From NCBI GenBank assembly GCA_965248765.1, contig CBDFKF010000004.1, positions 2,294,001 through 2,358,000 of the forward strand: a stretch of 64,000 bases of DNA, given 5' to 3'. Made by a program: the position numbers and the translations under genes. Source of the stretch: CBDFKF01 sp965248765 (GTDB lineage: Bacteria; Pseudomonadota; Alphaproteobacteria; VGEJ01). The stretch's first letter is position 1, and each line of letters opens with the position of its first letter. Positions 27,250 to 37,056 of the stretch are shown piece by piece. Below the pieces are notes generated by a model that saw nothing but the letters and a program-made list of their open reading frames with translations, had not been told where the DNA came from and ran no database searches.

Positions 27250-29211
27250 ATGATCCCCATGGTGACAGGCGGCACCAGAGGCTGGTTGCGGCAGTACACC
27301 GGACCGTTGCGACCGATCTACCGCGAGGTGCTGGTGATGTCGCTGTTCGTCAACCTGCTTGCGCTCGCAGTGCCCGTATTCACGCTGCAAGTGTACGACC
27401 GCGTCATCTTCCATGCCGGTCTGACGACGCTGCAGGGGCTCGCCATCGGTCTGTTCGCAGCGATTCTGTTCGACCATATTCTGCGTCAGGCGCGGAGCCG
27501 GCTCATGCAGAAGGCAGCCCTTCGCATCGATGTCGGCATCGGCCAGCGCCTGTTCGACAAGGTCATGTCTTTGCCCATGGCCGAACTGGAACGGCGGCCG
27601 AGCGCACATTGGTTGTCGTTGTTCCGCGATGTTGAGGCCATTCGCAACACGCTGTCGGGTCCGTCTGCGGTGTTGCTGGGTTTTGGCCATCGTTCTGCCG
27701 CTCTACGTGCTACTTGCATGGCGCTCGGCGAGCACACTTGCCGCGGCAAGCAACGAGGAACGCCAGCGGGGCTACGGGCGCGATGCTCTCCTTGCCGAGA
27801 CTATTGCCGGGCGAACCACCGTCAAGGCGCTGGCTCTCGATGAATCGATCCGCCCGGTGTGGGAAGACCGCCATGCAGACACGATCGCGCAGTCGCTCGA
27901 ACGTGGCGGCAAGAACGATCGCTACGTCAACATCGGTCACGCGCTCACGCTTTTCACGACGCTGTCGCTCACCACGGTCGGCGCCCTTGCCATCATCGAT
28001 CTGCGGATGACGATCGGCGCATTGATTGCGGCGAACATGCTCTCGAGCCGCGTTCTCGGGCCGTGCAACCAGCTGGTCGGCTCGTGGCGCTGCTATGCGT
28101 CTTTCCGACAAGCCGTAGCGCGCCTCGGCGAGATCCTCGAACTGCCGCAAGAACGCAAGAACGCGGCGCTGAAATTGGAGCGCCCGCGCGGCGAGATCGC
28201 TCTTGAGAGTGTGACCTTCAAGTACGACGAGAAGGCGGCGCCGGTGATCGACAATCTGCGGCTGACGATCAAACCGGGTGGGCTCATTACCGTTATGGGG
28301 CCGAACGGTAGCGGCAAGACGACCCTCGTCAAGCTGATCCAGGGGCTCTATGCGCCGACCAACGGTCGCGTCTTCCTCGATGGCGCCGACATTTCCCAGT
28401 TCACCCGCTCTGAACTCGCCGGGTGGATGGGCTATGTTCCGCAAGAGCTGTTCCTGTTCGCCGGCTCGATCCGCGACAACATCGCCAAAGGGCGCCCGGA
28501 CGCGAGCGACGACGAGGTGCTTCAGGCGTCTCGGCTCGCCGGCTTGCACGCCTATTTGATCGACTATCCTGACGGCTACGCCACCGAGATCGGCGAAGCT
28601 GGCCGAGTTATGCCCGGCGGCCTGCGACAACGGTTGACGATCGCCCGCGCCCTCATCGGCAATCCGCCAATCCTCTTGCTCGATGAACCATCGAGCAACC
28701 TCGATCGTGAGGGCGAGGCCGACCTGTGTCGCACGCTCAAAGAGCTCGCCAAAGACCACACTGTGATCGCGGTCACCCATAGCTCGGCCATTCTGGCGGC
28801 GAGTTATCAGGTGCTGGTTATGCAGAAGGGCCGCATTGTCCGAGCCGGCCGGCCCGAGGATGTATTGCCGCAGATTTCGGCGGCGCAGGCAGGGCAGATG
28901 GCCGCCCAGCGCCGTGCCGCCGCGCGCGCAGGCAGGATCGCGGCCACTCCCAGCCCAGGCCCCGAGCGCTGCCCCCGCGCAGCAACCTGCGTCCGGCGGA
29001 CCGAGCACCGCGCGCGCGCGGCGGCAGCGGGCAGCCCGCACCGGCCGTGCCGCCGCAGGATTCGACGACGGCGGATCCGTCAGGATCGCCGGCGTCCACG
29101 GCCGATGCAGATGGAGCTGCAGGTGCGCCCACTTCCGAACGCGGAAGCCTCCTTGAACGCGCTGGTGGTGGTGAAGGGTCAGAGACAGACGCGGAGCTAA
29201 AGCCCGCATGA
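27250..29211 (+). pseudogene. Type I secretion ABC transporter, three reading frames
   Basis: Inner-membrane ABC exporter of the PrtD/LapB kind. Frame 1 starts at ATG 27250 (upstream TTG 27223 possible) and runs through helices and DVEAIRNTLSGPSAVLL. There the frame breaks at about 27677, and homologous sequence resumes in another frame (WVLAIVLPLYVLLAWRSAS), apparently missing about 20-25 residues of a helix. The ATPase domain is intact: Walker A GPNGSGKTT, signature MPGGLRQRL, Walker B ILLLDEPSS. The alanine/proline-rich tail changes frame twice more, at CG runs near 28921-28929 and 29010-29020, before ending at TGA 29211, overlapping the HlyD start. As read, no continuous product is made. 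Confidence 0.85.
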
Positions 29212-30494
29212 GCCAACTTGAATCGCTTGTCCGAGCCAACCCCGTGCCGACCATGCGTCCGCTCGCCTGGGTCATTATGATCATCGTGGCGTGCGGCGTG
29301 GGCTGGGCTGCGGTCACCCATTTGGGCGAGGTGCACGTCGCGGAAGGTGAGATCGTACCGAAGGGCCAGGTCCGGGTCATTCAGCACCTGGAAGGAGGAA
29401 TTATTCGCGAGATCTTCGTCGCCGAAGGCGACGATGTGAGCGCGGGCGCGCCGCTAATCCAGATCTCACTAGCCGTATCCGACGTCAACCGCGACGAGAT
29501 TCAAATCCGCCTTGATGGACTGATTCTTCAACGGGCGCGTTTGGAAGCCGAGGCCAGCGGTGCCGATTTGACTCTGCCCGAGAGCGAGGCAGATCGCCTG
29601 CGCGATGTCGCGCGGTCGGAGAAGCAGACATTCGCAGCGCGTCGCAACGAGCTTGAGAGCACGTTGTCGGTGCTGCGCAGCCAAATGGAACAAAGGGATC
29701 TGGAGATCCGCGAGTTCGAATCCAAGGGCCCTCGCGACCGATCTGGAACTCGCGCGAGAAAACTTTGCGATGTCAGCGGACCTGCTGGCGGAGGGTCTGA
29801 CACAGAAGATGGAGCACCTAGCGCTGGAGCGCGAGGTAGAGGCACTTCAGGGTGAGATCGAGACAATCGATAGCGCGATTCCACGGGCGCGCTCGGCGTT
29901 GGCCGAGGCCCAGGAACGCGAGCGAGAACTCGGTCTGACGTTCCGAAGGGAAGCGGCCGAGGAACTGGGCAAGGCCGAGGTGACCATCGAACGCACACGC
30001 GAACTCCTGAGCAAGGCCAGTGAGCAAGTGGCGCGCACCGAGATCCAGAGCCCTATCGACGGTGTGGTGAAAAACATGCGCTACCACACGATCGGGGGGG
30101 GGTGGTTCAGGGTGGCGAGCCGATCATGGAGATCGTCCCCTCGCACGAGGACTTGGTGGTCGAGGCGCGGCTGAACCCGGTCGATCGTGGCTATGTTGAG
30201 GCGGGGCAGCCCGCGGTGGTCAAGATTTCGACGTATGACTTCGTTCGCTACGGGGGGCTCGATGGTGTCGTCGAGTTAATCGCTCCCGATGCGACGCTCG
30301 ACGACAGCGGTGAGCCCTACTTCCGAGTGGTCGTTGCGACCGACAGGTCATACCTCGGCGCCGAGCCCGGCGACCTCCCCATCACGCCTGGCATGCAGGC
30401 GACCGTGGATATTCGCACCGGCAAGCGGACTGTTCTCGAGTACCTAATCAAGCCGATTCTCAAGCTCCGGCACGAAGCCTTCCGCGAACGCTAG
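29208..30494 (+). pseudogene. HlyD-family membrane fusion protein, three reading frames
   Basis: Periplasmic adaptor of the type I system. Frame 1 (from ATG 29208, overlapping the transporter stop as ATGA) gives one helix (AWVIMIIVACGVGWAAV) and the lipoyl-like half GEIVPKGQVRVIQHLEGG. The frame shifts near 29727 at AAGGGCC, resuming as LELARENFAMSADLLAEGLT through the coiled coil to SPIDGVVKNMRYHTIGG. It shifts again at a nine-G run (30094-30102), resuming as VVQGGEPIMEIVPSHEDLVV to the C-terminus at TAG 30494. Seven or ten Gs would restore the frame. Confidence 0.85.
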
Positions 30495-30501
30495 GTTTCG
30501 C

Positions 30502-30792
30502 CTATTTGCTGGTGGCCACGTAGGCGCCGTCCCAATCGGGGCCGGGCGGGTTCGCCTCGTACTCCTCGATCCGCGTCTCGTAGAGTTCGTAAAGCCTGGT
30601 GATGGTGCCGTCCATCCCACGGCATTGGCGCGCTAGCTCTCGCGCTTTGTCCCAATCCTGGCCGCGGTAGGCCGAAAGCATGTCGCCGTGGCACCGCTCC
30701 CAGGCGCGAAACCCGTCGCTAGCAGCCATTTCCGCGTCGCCGAGAAGCCCGAAGATGTTGACCGCCTCGGCTTTGCCCTGGACTAACTGCCG
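30502..30792 (-). pseudogene. 3' remnant of a CHASE2-type adenylate/guanylate cyclase
   Basis: About 95 codons with only the C-terminal tail of this protein type: VQGKAEAVNIFGLLGD (the segment just after the cyclase catalytic domain), YRGQDWDKARELA, LYELYETRIEEY and the terminal WDGAYVATSK. The catalytic domain, transmembrane CHASE2 region and start are missing. The similarity stops abruptly near 30790, where it abuts the truncated BTLCP gene on the other strand. Family assignment comes from memory of how these proteins end. Confidence 0.6.
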
Positions 30793-30794
30793 TT

Positions 30795-31370
30795 GCTCCG
30801 GTCGACGCCTCCGCACTGCTATTCGGCAGCCGGGAAATCCACAAGGACGGTCTCAAACCGTTCCCAAAGTGGAGCGAGTCCCTGCAACGGTTCTTCGAGG
30901 AGAAGGAAAAACGGCAGGCCTCTTGCAAGCCGTCGGCCGCCAATAAGTGCCCCTACCTCGTCTGGGGAAAATTCATGCGGAGCGTTAAGGATGACGACCC
31001 GCACGCGAAGATCGACAAAGTCAACCGCTTCATGAACAGAGCGAAGTACGTCGTTGACCCAATAAACTGGGGAGTAAAAGACTATTGGGAAACGCCCGGC
31101 GAATTTTTCGTGCGATTCGGCGACTGCGAGGACTATGCGATAGCTAAGTTCTTGACGCTACGGGCGCTCGGCTTCAAGGACGAGTCGATGCGCATCGTGA
31201 TCGTTCAGGACCTCAACCTCAAAGTCGCCCATGCGATCCTCGCCGTCTACATCGACGACACGATCAAGATCCTGGACAATCAAATCCAGCAGGTCGTGGA
31301 CGCGCCGACCATCCGGCACTACAAGCCGATCTATTCGGTCAACGAGCAGTCGTGGTGGCTGCACAAGTAG
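30795..31370 (+). pseudogene. LapG-like transglutaminase cysteine protease (BTLCP), 5'-truncated
   Basis: In-frame from about 30795: LLFGSREIHKDGLKPFPKWS, CPYLVWGKFMRSVKDDDP, NRFMNRAKYVVDP, then the catalytic segments GDCEDYAIAKF (Cys), VAHAILAVYID (His) and IKILDNQIQ (Asp), ending at TAG 31368-31370. The core of the bacterial transglutaminase-like cysteine protease domain is complete, but the start codon and signal peptide are missing, replaced by the cyclase remnant. An internal ATG at 30975 would lose part of the domain. Family members such as LapG cut surface adhesins in the periplasm. Confidence 0.75.
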
Positions 31371-31396
31371 AGCGGTCCGGCGCCGTACGCCGGCAC

Positions 31397-34300
31397 CTAG
31401 GCTACGGCGATGTCCGTGGCACCGATGTCGCCCTCGGTCTGCGCGATGGTCGTGTACCCGGGGTCCTCTGGATCTGAGTCGTAGTAGAGCGTGCCACCCC
31501 CGTCTTCGTTAAGCTCGTACACGAAGCCGGCCTGCCCCATCTCGTTGGTACCATCGTACTCGGCGTCCACCACGGTGAACGCGATATTGCCGTCCGCATC
31601 AACCGCATCGCCGAAGGCATCTTCGTCGAAGACGAAGCGATCCTTGCCGGTCTCGAAGTCCGTGATCGTGTCGCCACCCTCTAGCAGGCTGCCGCAGAAG
31701 AACCGATCCGAGCCCTCACCACCGGTCAACGTGTCGGAACCCGCCTCGCCGAAGATGCGATCGTCGCCCGCGCCGCCGGTCACGGTGTCATCGCCCGCAC
31801 CGCCACGTAGGTAGTCGCGGCCCGCACCACCGAGGATGATGTCATCACCCGCATTGCCGTGAATGGTGTAGCGGCCGGCACCACCGTGAACGACGTCATC
31901 GCCGCCACCGGCGCGCACGTTGAGGTTCTCGTCATTACCTTCGCTGTAGGTAAAGAGATCATCGCCCTCGCCTGACCGCACGACCTCGATGCTTGTCGTT
32001 CCGAGATCGACGGTTATGCCGTTGTCATCATCGACGTACAGCACATCACGGCCGGCACCACCTTCGACGGTGTCGTTGCCGTCCGCGAACAGACGGTCAT
32101 TCCCTTCCCCGCCGCGCAGAAATATCGGCACCATCACCGCCCACCAGCGTGTCACGGCCGGCTGCCCCGACGATGATGTCGTCGCCAGCATCGCCGCGCA
32201 GGTGGTCGTTACCAGCGCCACCCTCGATCACGTCGTCGCCAGCGCCGGCCCGGACATCGAGATTCTCAACGCCCTCGCCACTGTAGGTAAGGCTATCGCC
32301 GCCGCCGCCCGAACGCACGACCTCGACATCGGCTGCTGCCATGTCGATGGTCACATCGCCGTCATCCTGGATGTAGAGGTTGTCTCGGCCGGCACCACCG
32401 TCGATCTCAATGTCATCGCTGTCGGCATGAATGCGGTCGTCTCCTTCGCCACCGCGAAGCTCATCGGCACCCTCGCCGCCCGCCGATGAGGCGATCGTTG
32501 CCAGCGTTCCCGGTCAAAACATCGTCACCGGCGTCGCCGCGGAGGTAATCGTTACCGGCGCCGCCTTCAACGAGGTCGTCACCTGCGCGGGCGCGGACAT
32601 TGAGGTTCTGACCGTCGCCTTCGCTGTAAGTGAAGTTGTCGTCGCCGGCACCCGAACGCACCACCTCGATGCCAGCCGCGCCAAGGTCGACAGCCATGTC
32701 GTCATTACCCTGGACATAGAGGCGGTCGCGACCCGCGCCGCCCTCGATGGCCGTGTCGTCACCGTCGGCATGGATGCGGTCATCGCCTTCGCCACCGCGA
32801 AGCTCATCGGCACCCTCGCCGCCGATGAGGCGATCGTTGCCAGCGTTCCCGGTCAAAACATCGTCACCGGCGTCGCCGCGGAGGTAGTCGTTACCCGCTC
32901 CGCCAGTGAGCGTATCGTCGCCGGCGCCTGCGCGCATATGCACGTTGGTCTCACCGTCATAGCTCAATGTGTCATCACCGCCGCGCGTGCGGACTGCCTC
33001 GATGTTCGCATCGTCCAAATCCAGTGACACATCGTCATTGCCGCGCACATTCAGGCTGTCGTATCCGGCGCCGCCGTCGATCTCAGTGTCGTCGCCATCA
33101 GCGACCAGGCGGTCGTTACCCTCGCCACCGCGAAGCACATCGGCGCCCCGACCACCGACCAGAACGTCGTTGCCGGCGCCGCCCTCGAGCGTATCGTCGC
33201 CGCGGCCGCCATGGAGGCGGTCCCCGTCCTCGCCGCCCTCGAGCGTGTCATCGCCGCGGCCGCCGTACAGGCGGTCACGGCCCCCGCCGCCCGTCAGCAG
33301 ATCGTCGCCACGATGACCGGCAAGCCGATCGTCATCATCATCGCCGCCGTGCAACTCGTCGTCGCCGCTGAGGCCGCGGAGGCGGTCGTTGCCAGCACCG
33401 CCCAAAAGGGTATCTTCGCCCTGCGTTCCGACCAGATTGTCGTTGCCGTCGGAACCGGTTATCTCATCCTGCGGCTGATTCCCCGGCTCCTCGCCCTCAT
33501 CATTCTCGCCGTCACGACCCTCGATTTCCTCCGGCTCCTGGACAGGGGGCTCCTCTACCGCAGGCTCCTCGGGAGTGAGCTCAACTGGGGGCTGCTCGGC
33601 GGTAGGCTCCTCGGGAGTGGGCTCGACGGGAGGTTGTTCTACAGCCGGCGCCGCGGAAACAGGCTCGACGAGAGGCTGCTCTATCGGGGGCTCCGTGGCA
33701 GCCGTCTCTTCGGCGGGAGGTTCCTCGGCCTCTGGCTCCTCGCCAGCCGGCGGCGGTTCACCCTCTTCGCCGCCGCCTGGGGGCGGTCCACCACTTTCCT
33801 CGCCGCCTCCCCCAGCGCCACCGCCGCCACTGCCGGACGCCGGATCAGGGAGATCCGGAAGATCGGGTCCAGAGCCCAACAGATTTGGATCGATCCCGAA
33901 GCCCAAGCTGCTGGTCTGGAACGTGGGACGACCGGCCGCCGGAGCGATGTTGCCGAGCAGCGCCGCCTGGAAAGCCGCTTCAGCGGCTGCCTCGGGATCG
34001 CCCCCCTCGGCCAGCGCTTCGGCAAACGCGGCCTCGGCGGCCGCCACGGCGTCTGGATCGGCCCCGGACTGGATGGCTGCCTCTTTGACCTCCTCAAGCC
34101 GGGCGTCGAGTAGCTCATCTTCGCCTGCTCCGCGCTCGCTGCGGTCGCCCCCCGAGTCGCGGAAGTCCTGGCTGGTGAGGGCGTCGAAGTCCGTGCCGAA
34201 CAGATCGCTCAGCTGGCTGCTGCTCATGATCTCGGGCACGCTCGGCGCGATCAGGTTGCTGGAGACGATAGACGTCTGATTGGCGATGTTGAGAATTTGC

Positions 34301-35064
34301 GTTCCAGCAGCGTTGGTGATGACGATCTCGCCGACCGCGCCATCCTCCTCTGCCAGTAGTGTGATGATCGTCTCCTCGCCCTCCGCACCGGCACGCACAG
34401 CAACCTCGGTGCTGCGGATACCGATCGTCGCCACTGGGGTGTTGACGATCAACGCGTCGGGACCGGTTTTGGCAATCTCACCGCTGACGAAGGAGAAGAC
34501 ACCCTGAACCACGGTGAAGGCAGATTTACCTTCGTGAGTCGCTGGATCAAAGATGAACTCATCAAGCACCATGCGGCCGTCTTCGTCCATGGCGAACGTC
34601 GAGTCATCGATGAAGACGATGTTGATGGCGCCTTCTTCGTCGGTCTCGATGACATCGCCCTGGAACACCGGCGCGCGGGCCTCGAGCTCGACCCGCGTGC
34701 CGTCGGCGCGGATCACGGTAACCACGCCCTCGATGGTATCGACGGTGCCGATCGCCTGGGCGCCAACCGCTTCACCGGCCTGGGCGTACTGGCCCGGAGC
34801 AACCGAGCCAACTAGGCGACTCGCTAACTCGGCCCCGATGCGGGCGCCACCCTCGGTCAGCAGCAACGGAGGCTCAGCTTGGGCAAAATAATCCTGAATG
34901 AGAACCTGTGTGCCATCGGCTCCGGTGAGGATCAGATCGGAGCCCTCGTGCGCGTACTCGGCCGTGAGCAGGACCACCAGCTCGGCGGCATCATGGGCGT
35001 CCAGCACGACGACCTCTGCAGCCTGGCCGTCTTCGAACCCGCCTGTCGTTGCTCTGGTTGCCAT
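31397..35064 (-). pseudogene. FecR-domain RTX-repeat surface protein, frameshifted twice
   Basis: Start ATG 35064 after GAGAGGG. Residues 105-225 form a FecR-like domain (IGTVDTIEGVVTVIRADGT, NTPVATIGIRSTEVAV). Then come an alanine-rich region, a Gly/Pro/Glu-rich linker (about 400-535), and calcium-binding GGxGxDxLx repeats. The C-terminus (FVFDEDAFGDAV to ATDIAVA) suits type I secretion without a signal peptide. Two frameshifts lie in the repeats: a four-base duplication near 32474-32485 and an extra base in a T run near 32120-32122. With both corrected the protein is about 1,220 residues. It is the likely cargo of the neighbouring transporter. Confidence 0.85.
32120..33145 (-). repeat. Higher-order RTX repeat, about 113-residue unit
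   Basis: Within the RTX gene, a block of nonapeptides plus a fixed insert (LYVQGNDDMAVDLGAAGIEV in one copy) recurs. Equivalent points fall at 32124, 32463, 32806 and 33139, giving periods of 339, 343 (339 without the four-base insertion) and 333 bases. Two copies are almost identical over about 100 bases around 32460 and 32803. This spacing directly shows that 32474-32485 is an insertion. Confidence 0.85.
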
Positions 35065-35510
35065 AATATCCCTCTCCTACCCTCGTTGATCCCGCCATCG
35101 GCCCTGACGTTCTGTCGCTGTGGGCCCGTGGATGTCTCAAATATGAGGACCCGAGGGCGCCATTCAAACGCTTCGGGACCTTGCCGGAGTGACGGCTATT
35201 ACAGAGTTCGGCGAAAACTTAGCAGGTTTCGCGACGTTTCCGCGAAGAGGTCAACCAGCGGCATGAACATACAAAGAACACGCCTAGCGCCCTCCTGCGG
35301 GGAGCGGGGGCGCTAGGGCCTCGGAACGGCGCGTCTGGGCGGGGATTGGCGATGATTGATGGTCAGACAGCGCAAGGCGGAACCCGACCAGCCGGGTACG
35401 GAAGCACCCAGGGGCATCGGCATGCGACCGCGCTTGTGAGCGGCCGAGAGGACACGCCTCCGGCGGTGCGGACCGTCAGCCGGTTGCCGCAGACTGCAAT
35501 GTCCCCACCG
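35065..35510. other. Gap upstream of the RTX gene
   Basis: 446 bases between the RTX start (leftward) and the end of gdhA (also leftward). The RTX promoter should lie here, but no clear promoter was identified. It contains the 33-base inverted repeat listed separately. No convincing ORF or RNA gene was seen. Confidence 0.5.
35284..35316. terminator. GC-rich inverted repeat, gdhA terminator or RTX upstream element
   Basis: CTAGCGCCC and GGGCGCTAG form a perfect nine-base-pair stem with a 15-base loop in which TCC and GGA can also pair. It lies about 195 bases beyond the gdhA stop and 220 bases upstream of the RTX start. No U-run follows on either strand, so a rho-independent terminator is uncertain; a regulator-binding palindrome is an alternative. 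Confidence 0.35.
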
Positions 35511-36863
35511 TCACACGACACCGTAGGCGAGCATCGCGTCGGCGACCTTGGTGAAGCCAGAGACGTTGGCACCCCTCACATAGTTGATGTAGTCGCCACC
35601 CTCGTCACCAAACTCCACACAGCCATCGTGGATGCCGGTCATGATGTCGCGCAGCAGGTTTTGGAGCTCTTCCTCCTTCCAGGTAATGCGCGCCGAGTTC
35701 TGGCTCATCTCCAGACCCGAGACCGCGACACCGCCCGCATTCGCTGCTTTGCTCGGCGCGAAGAGCCGCTTGGCGGCGAGGAAGGCATGGATGCCGGCCT
35801 GCTCAGTCGGCATGTTGGCCCCTTCCGAGACGCCCTGGCAGCCGTTTTTGATCAGCGTTTTCGCTTCGTCGGCACTGACTTCATTCTGGGTAGCGCACGG
35901 GAAAGCGAGATCGCACGGCACTATCCACGGCCGCTTCCCCTCCTGGAACTCGACGCCGTATTCCTTCGCATACTCCTCAATGCGGCCGCGCCGCTTGGTC
36001 TTGAGGTCGACTATGTAGGCGAGCTTCTCGGCCGAGATGCCATCCGGATCAAGGATGAAACCCGAAGAATCAGACATTGTGATCGCCTTGCCACCAAGCT
36101 GGTTGATCTTCTCGACGGCGTAGGTGGCAACGTTGCCTGAGCCCGAGACCAGGCAGGTCTTGCCCTCTATTGAATCACTGCGGTGCTTGAGCATGTTGTC
36201 CATGAAGTAGACGGCGCCATAACCGGTCGCCTCGGTGCGGATAGGGCTGCCGCCGAACTCCATGCCTTTGCCAGTGAGCACGCCCGAGAAGCGGTTGGTC
36301 AGGCGCTTGTACTGCCCGAACATGAAGCCGATCTCACGGGCCCCGACGCCGATGTCGCCGGCAGGCACATCGACGTCATCACCCACGTGGCGTTGAAGCT
36401 CCGTCATGAACGATTGGCAGAAGCGCATGACTTCGTTGTCCGATTTTCCCTTCGGATTGAAATCGGCACCGCCCTTGCCACCACCCATCGGCAGGCCCGT
36501 CAGGCTGTTCTTGAACGTTTGCTCGAATGCGAGGAACTTAAGGACGCTCAGCGTGACGCTGGGGTGAAACCGTAGACCGCCCTTGTAAGGACCGATCGAG
36601 TTGTTGTTCTGAACACGATAACCGCGGTTTACCCGGATGTGGCCTTCATCATCCTCCCAACATACTCGGAAGATAACAATGCGATCGGGCTCGGCGATCC
36701 GTCGCATTATCTCCATTTCGTGGTAAATTGGCTTGTCGGCGATGTAAGGAAAGACGTCGGCGGCGACCTCGTAGACCGCCTGGTGAAATTCGATCTCCCC
36801 GGGGTTGCGGCGTTTGAGCCCGTCCATGAAAGTATCGAGGTCATATTTCTTGGATGCGGCCAT
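35511..36863 (-). CDS. gdhA: NADP-type glutamate dehydrogenase
   Basis: 450 aa, the usual hexameric small GDH length. Seen: VQNNNSIGPYKGGLRFHPSV, the catalytic-lysine region GLPMGGGKGGADFNPKGKSD, VPAGDIGVGAREIGFMFGQY, TEATGYGAVYF and the Rossmann motif VSGSGNVATYAVEKI. It interconverts 2-oxoglutarate and glutamate, normally in ammonia assimilation. ATG 36863 has AGGAGGGG just upstream. Divergent from the large NAD-dependent GDH. Confidence 0.97.
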   Translation of the reverse strand: MAASKKYDLDTFMDGLKRRNPGEIEFHQAVYEVAADVFPYIADKPIYHEMEIMRRIAEPDRIVIFRVCWEDDEGHIRVNRGYRVQNNNSIGPYKGGLRFHPSVTLSVLKFLAFEQTFKNSLTGLPMGGGKGGADFNPKGKSDNEVMRFCQSFMTELQRHVGDDVDVPAGDIGVGAREIGFMFGQYKRLTNRFSGVLTGKGMEFGGSPIRTEATGYGAVYFMDNMLKHRSDSIEGKTCLVSGSGNVATYAVEKINQLGGKAITMSDSSGFILDPDGISAEKLAYIVDLKTKRRGRIEEYAKEYGVEFQEGKRPWIVPCDLAFPCATQNEVSADEAKTLIKNGCQGVSEGANMPTEQAGIHAFLAAKRLFAPSKAANAGGVAVSGLEMSQNSARITWKEEELQNLLRDIMTGIHDGCVEFGDEGGDYINYVRGANVSGFTKVADAMLAYGVV

Positions 36864-37056
36864 CTTGGCTCCCCTCCTGCATCAGCGGGGTTAACGGCAC
36901 GATCGTTCGGCGTGCGCCGGACCGAGCCGTTCGTGCAATTGGCAACGGCCCGGGCGTGGCATTATCTCACGCGGCGTAGGGGGTTTGTAACGGTTCAGCC
37001 CTAGCATCGTCACCGAAATTCGGTCGAGCGGTCGCAACGGAGGCGTCGAGCGGGCC

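Noticed and set aside
27710..29380. 556-codon minus-strand ORF antisense to the transporter
   Set aside because: No family motif; the opposite strand encodes Walker A, signature and Walker B motifs, so this is an antisense shadow.
31780..33300. Regularly spaced repeats considered as a CRISPR array
   Set aside because: The repeats encode GGxGxD nonapeptides in frame with 333-339 base higher-order periods; there are no short identical repeats separated by unique spacers.
33211..34113. 300-codon plus-strand ORF antisense to the RTX gene
   Set aside because: Leu/Arg-rich product follows the repeat pattern of the opposite strand; the RTX frame has FecR and GGxGxD motifs and a ribosome site.
36864..37056. 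Possible riboswitch between the two GDH genes
   Set aside because: No conserved glycine- or glutamine-riboswitch core could be recognised by eye; only the gdhA ribosome site is clear.
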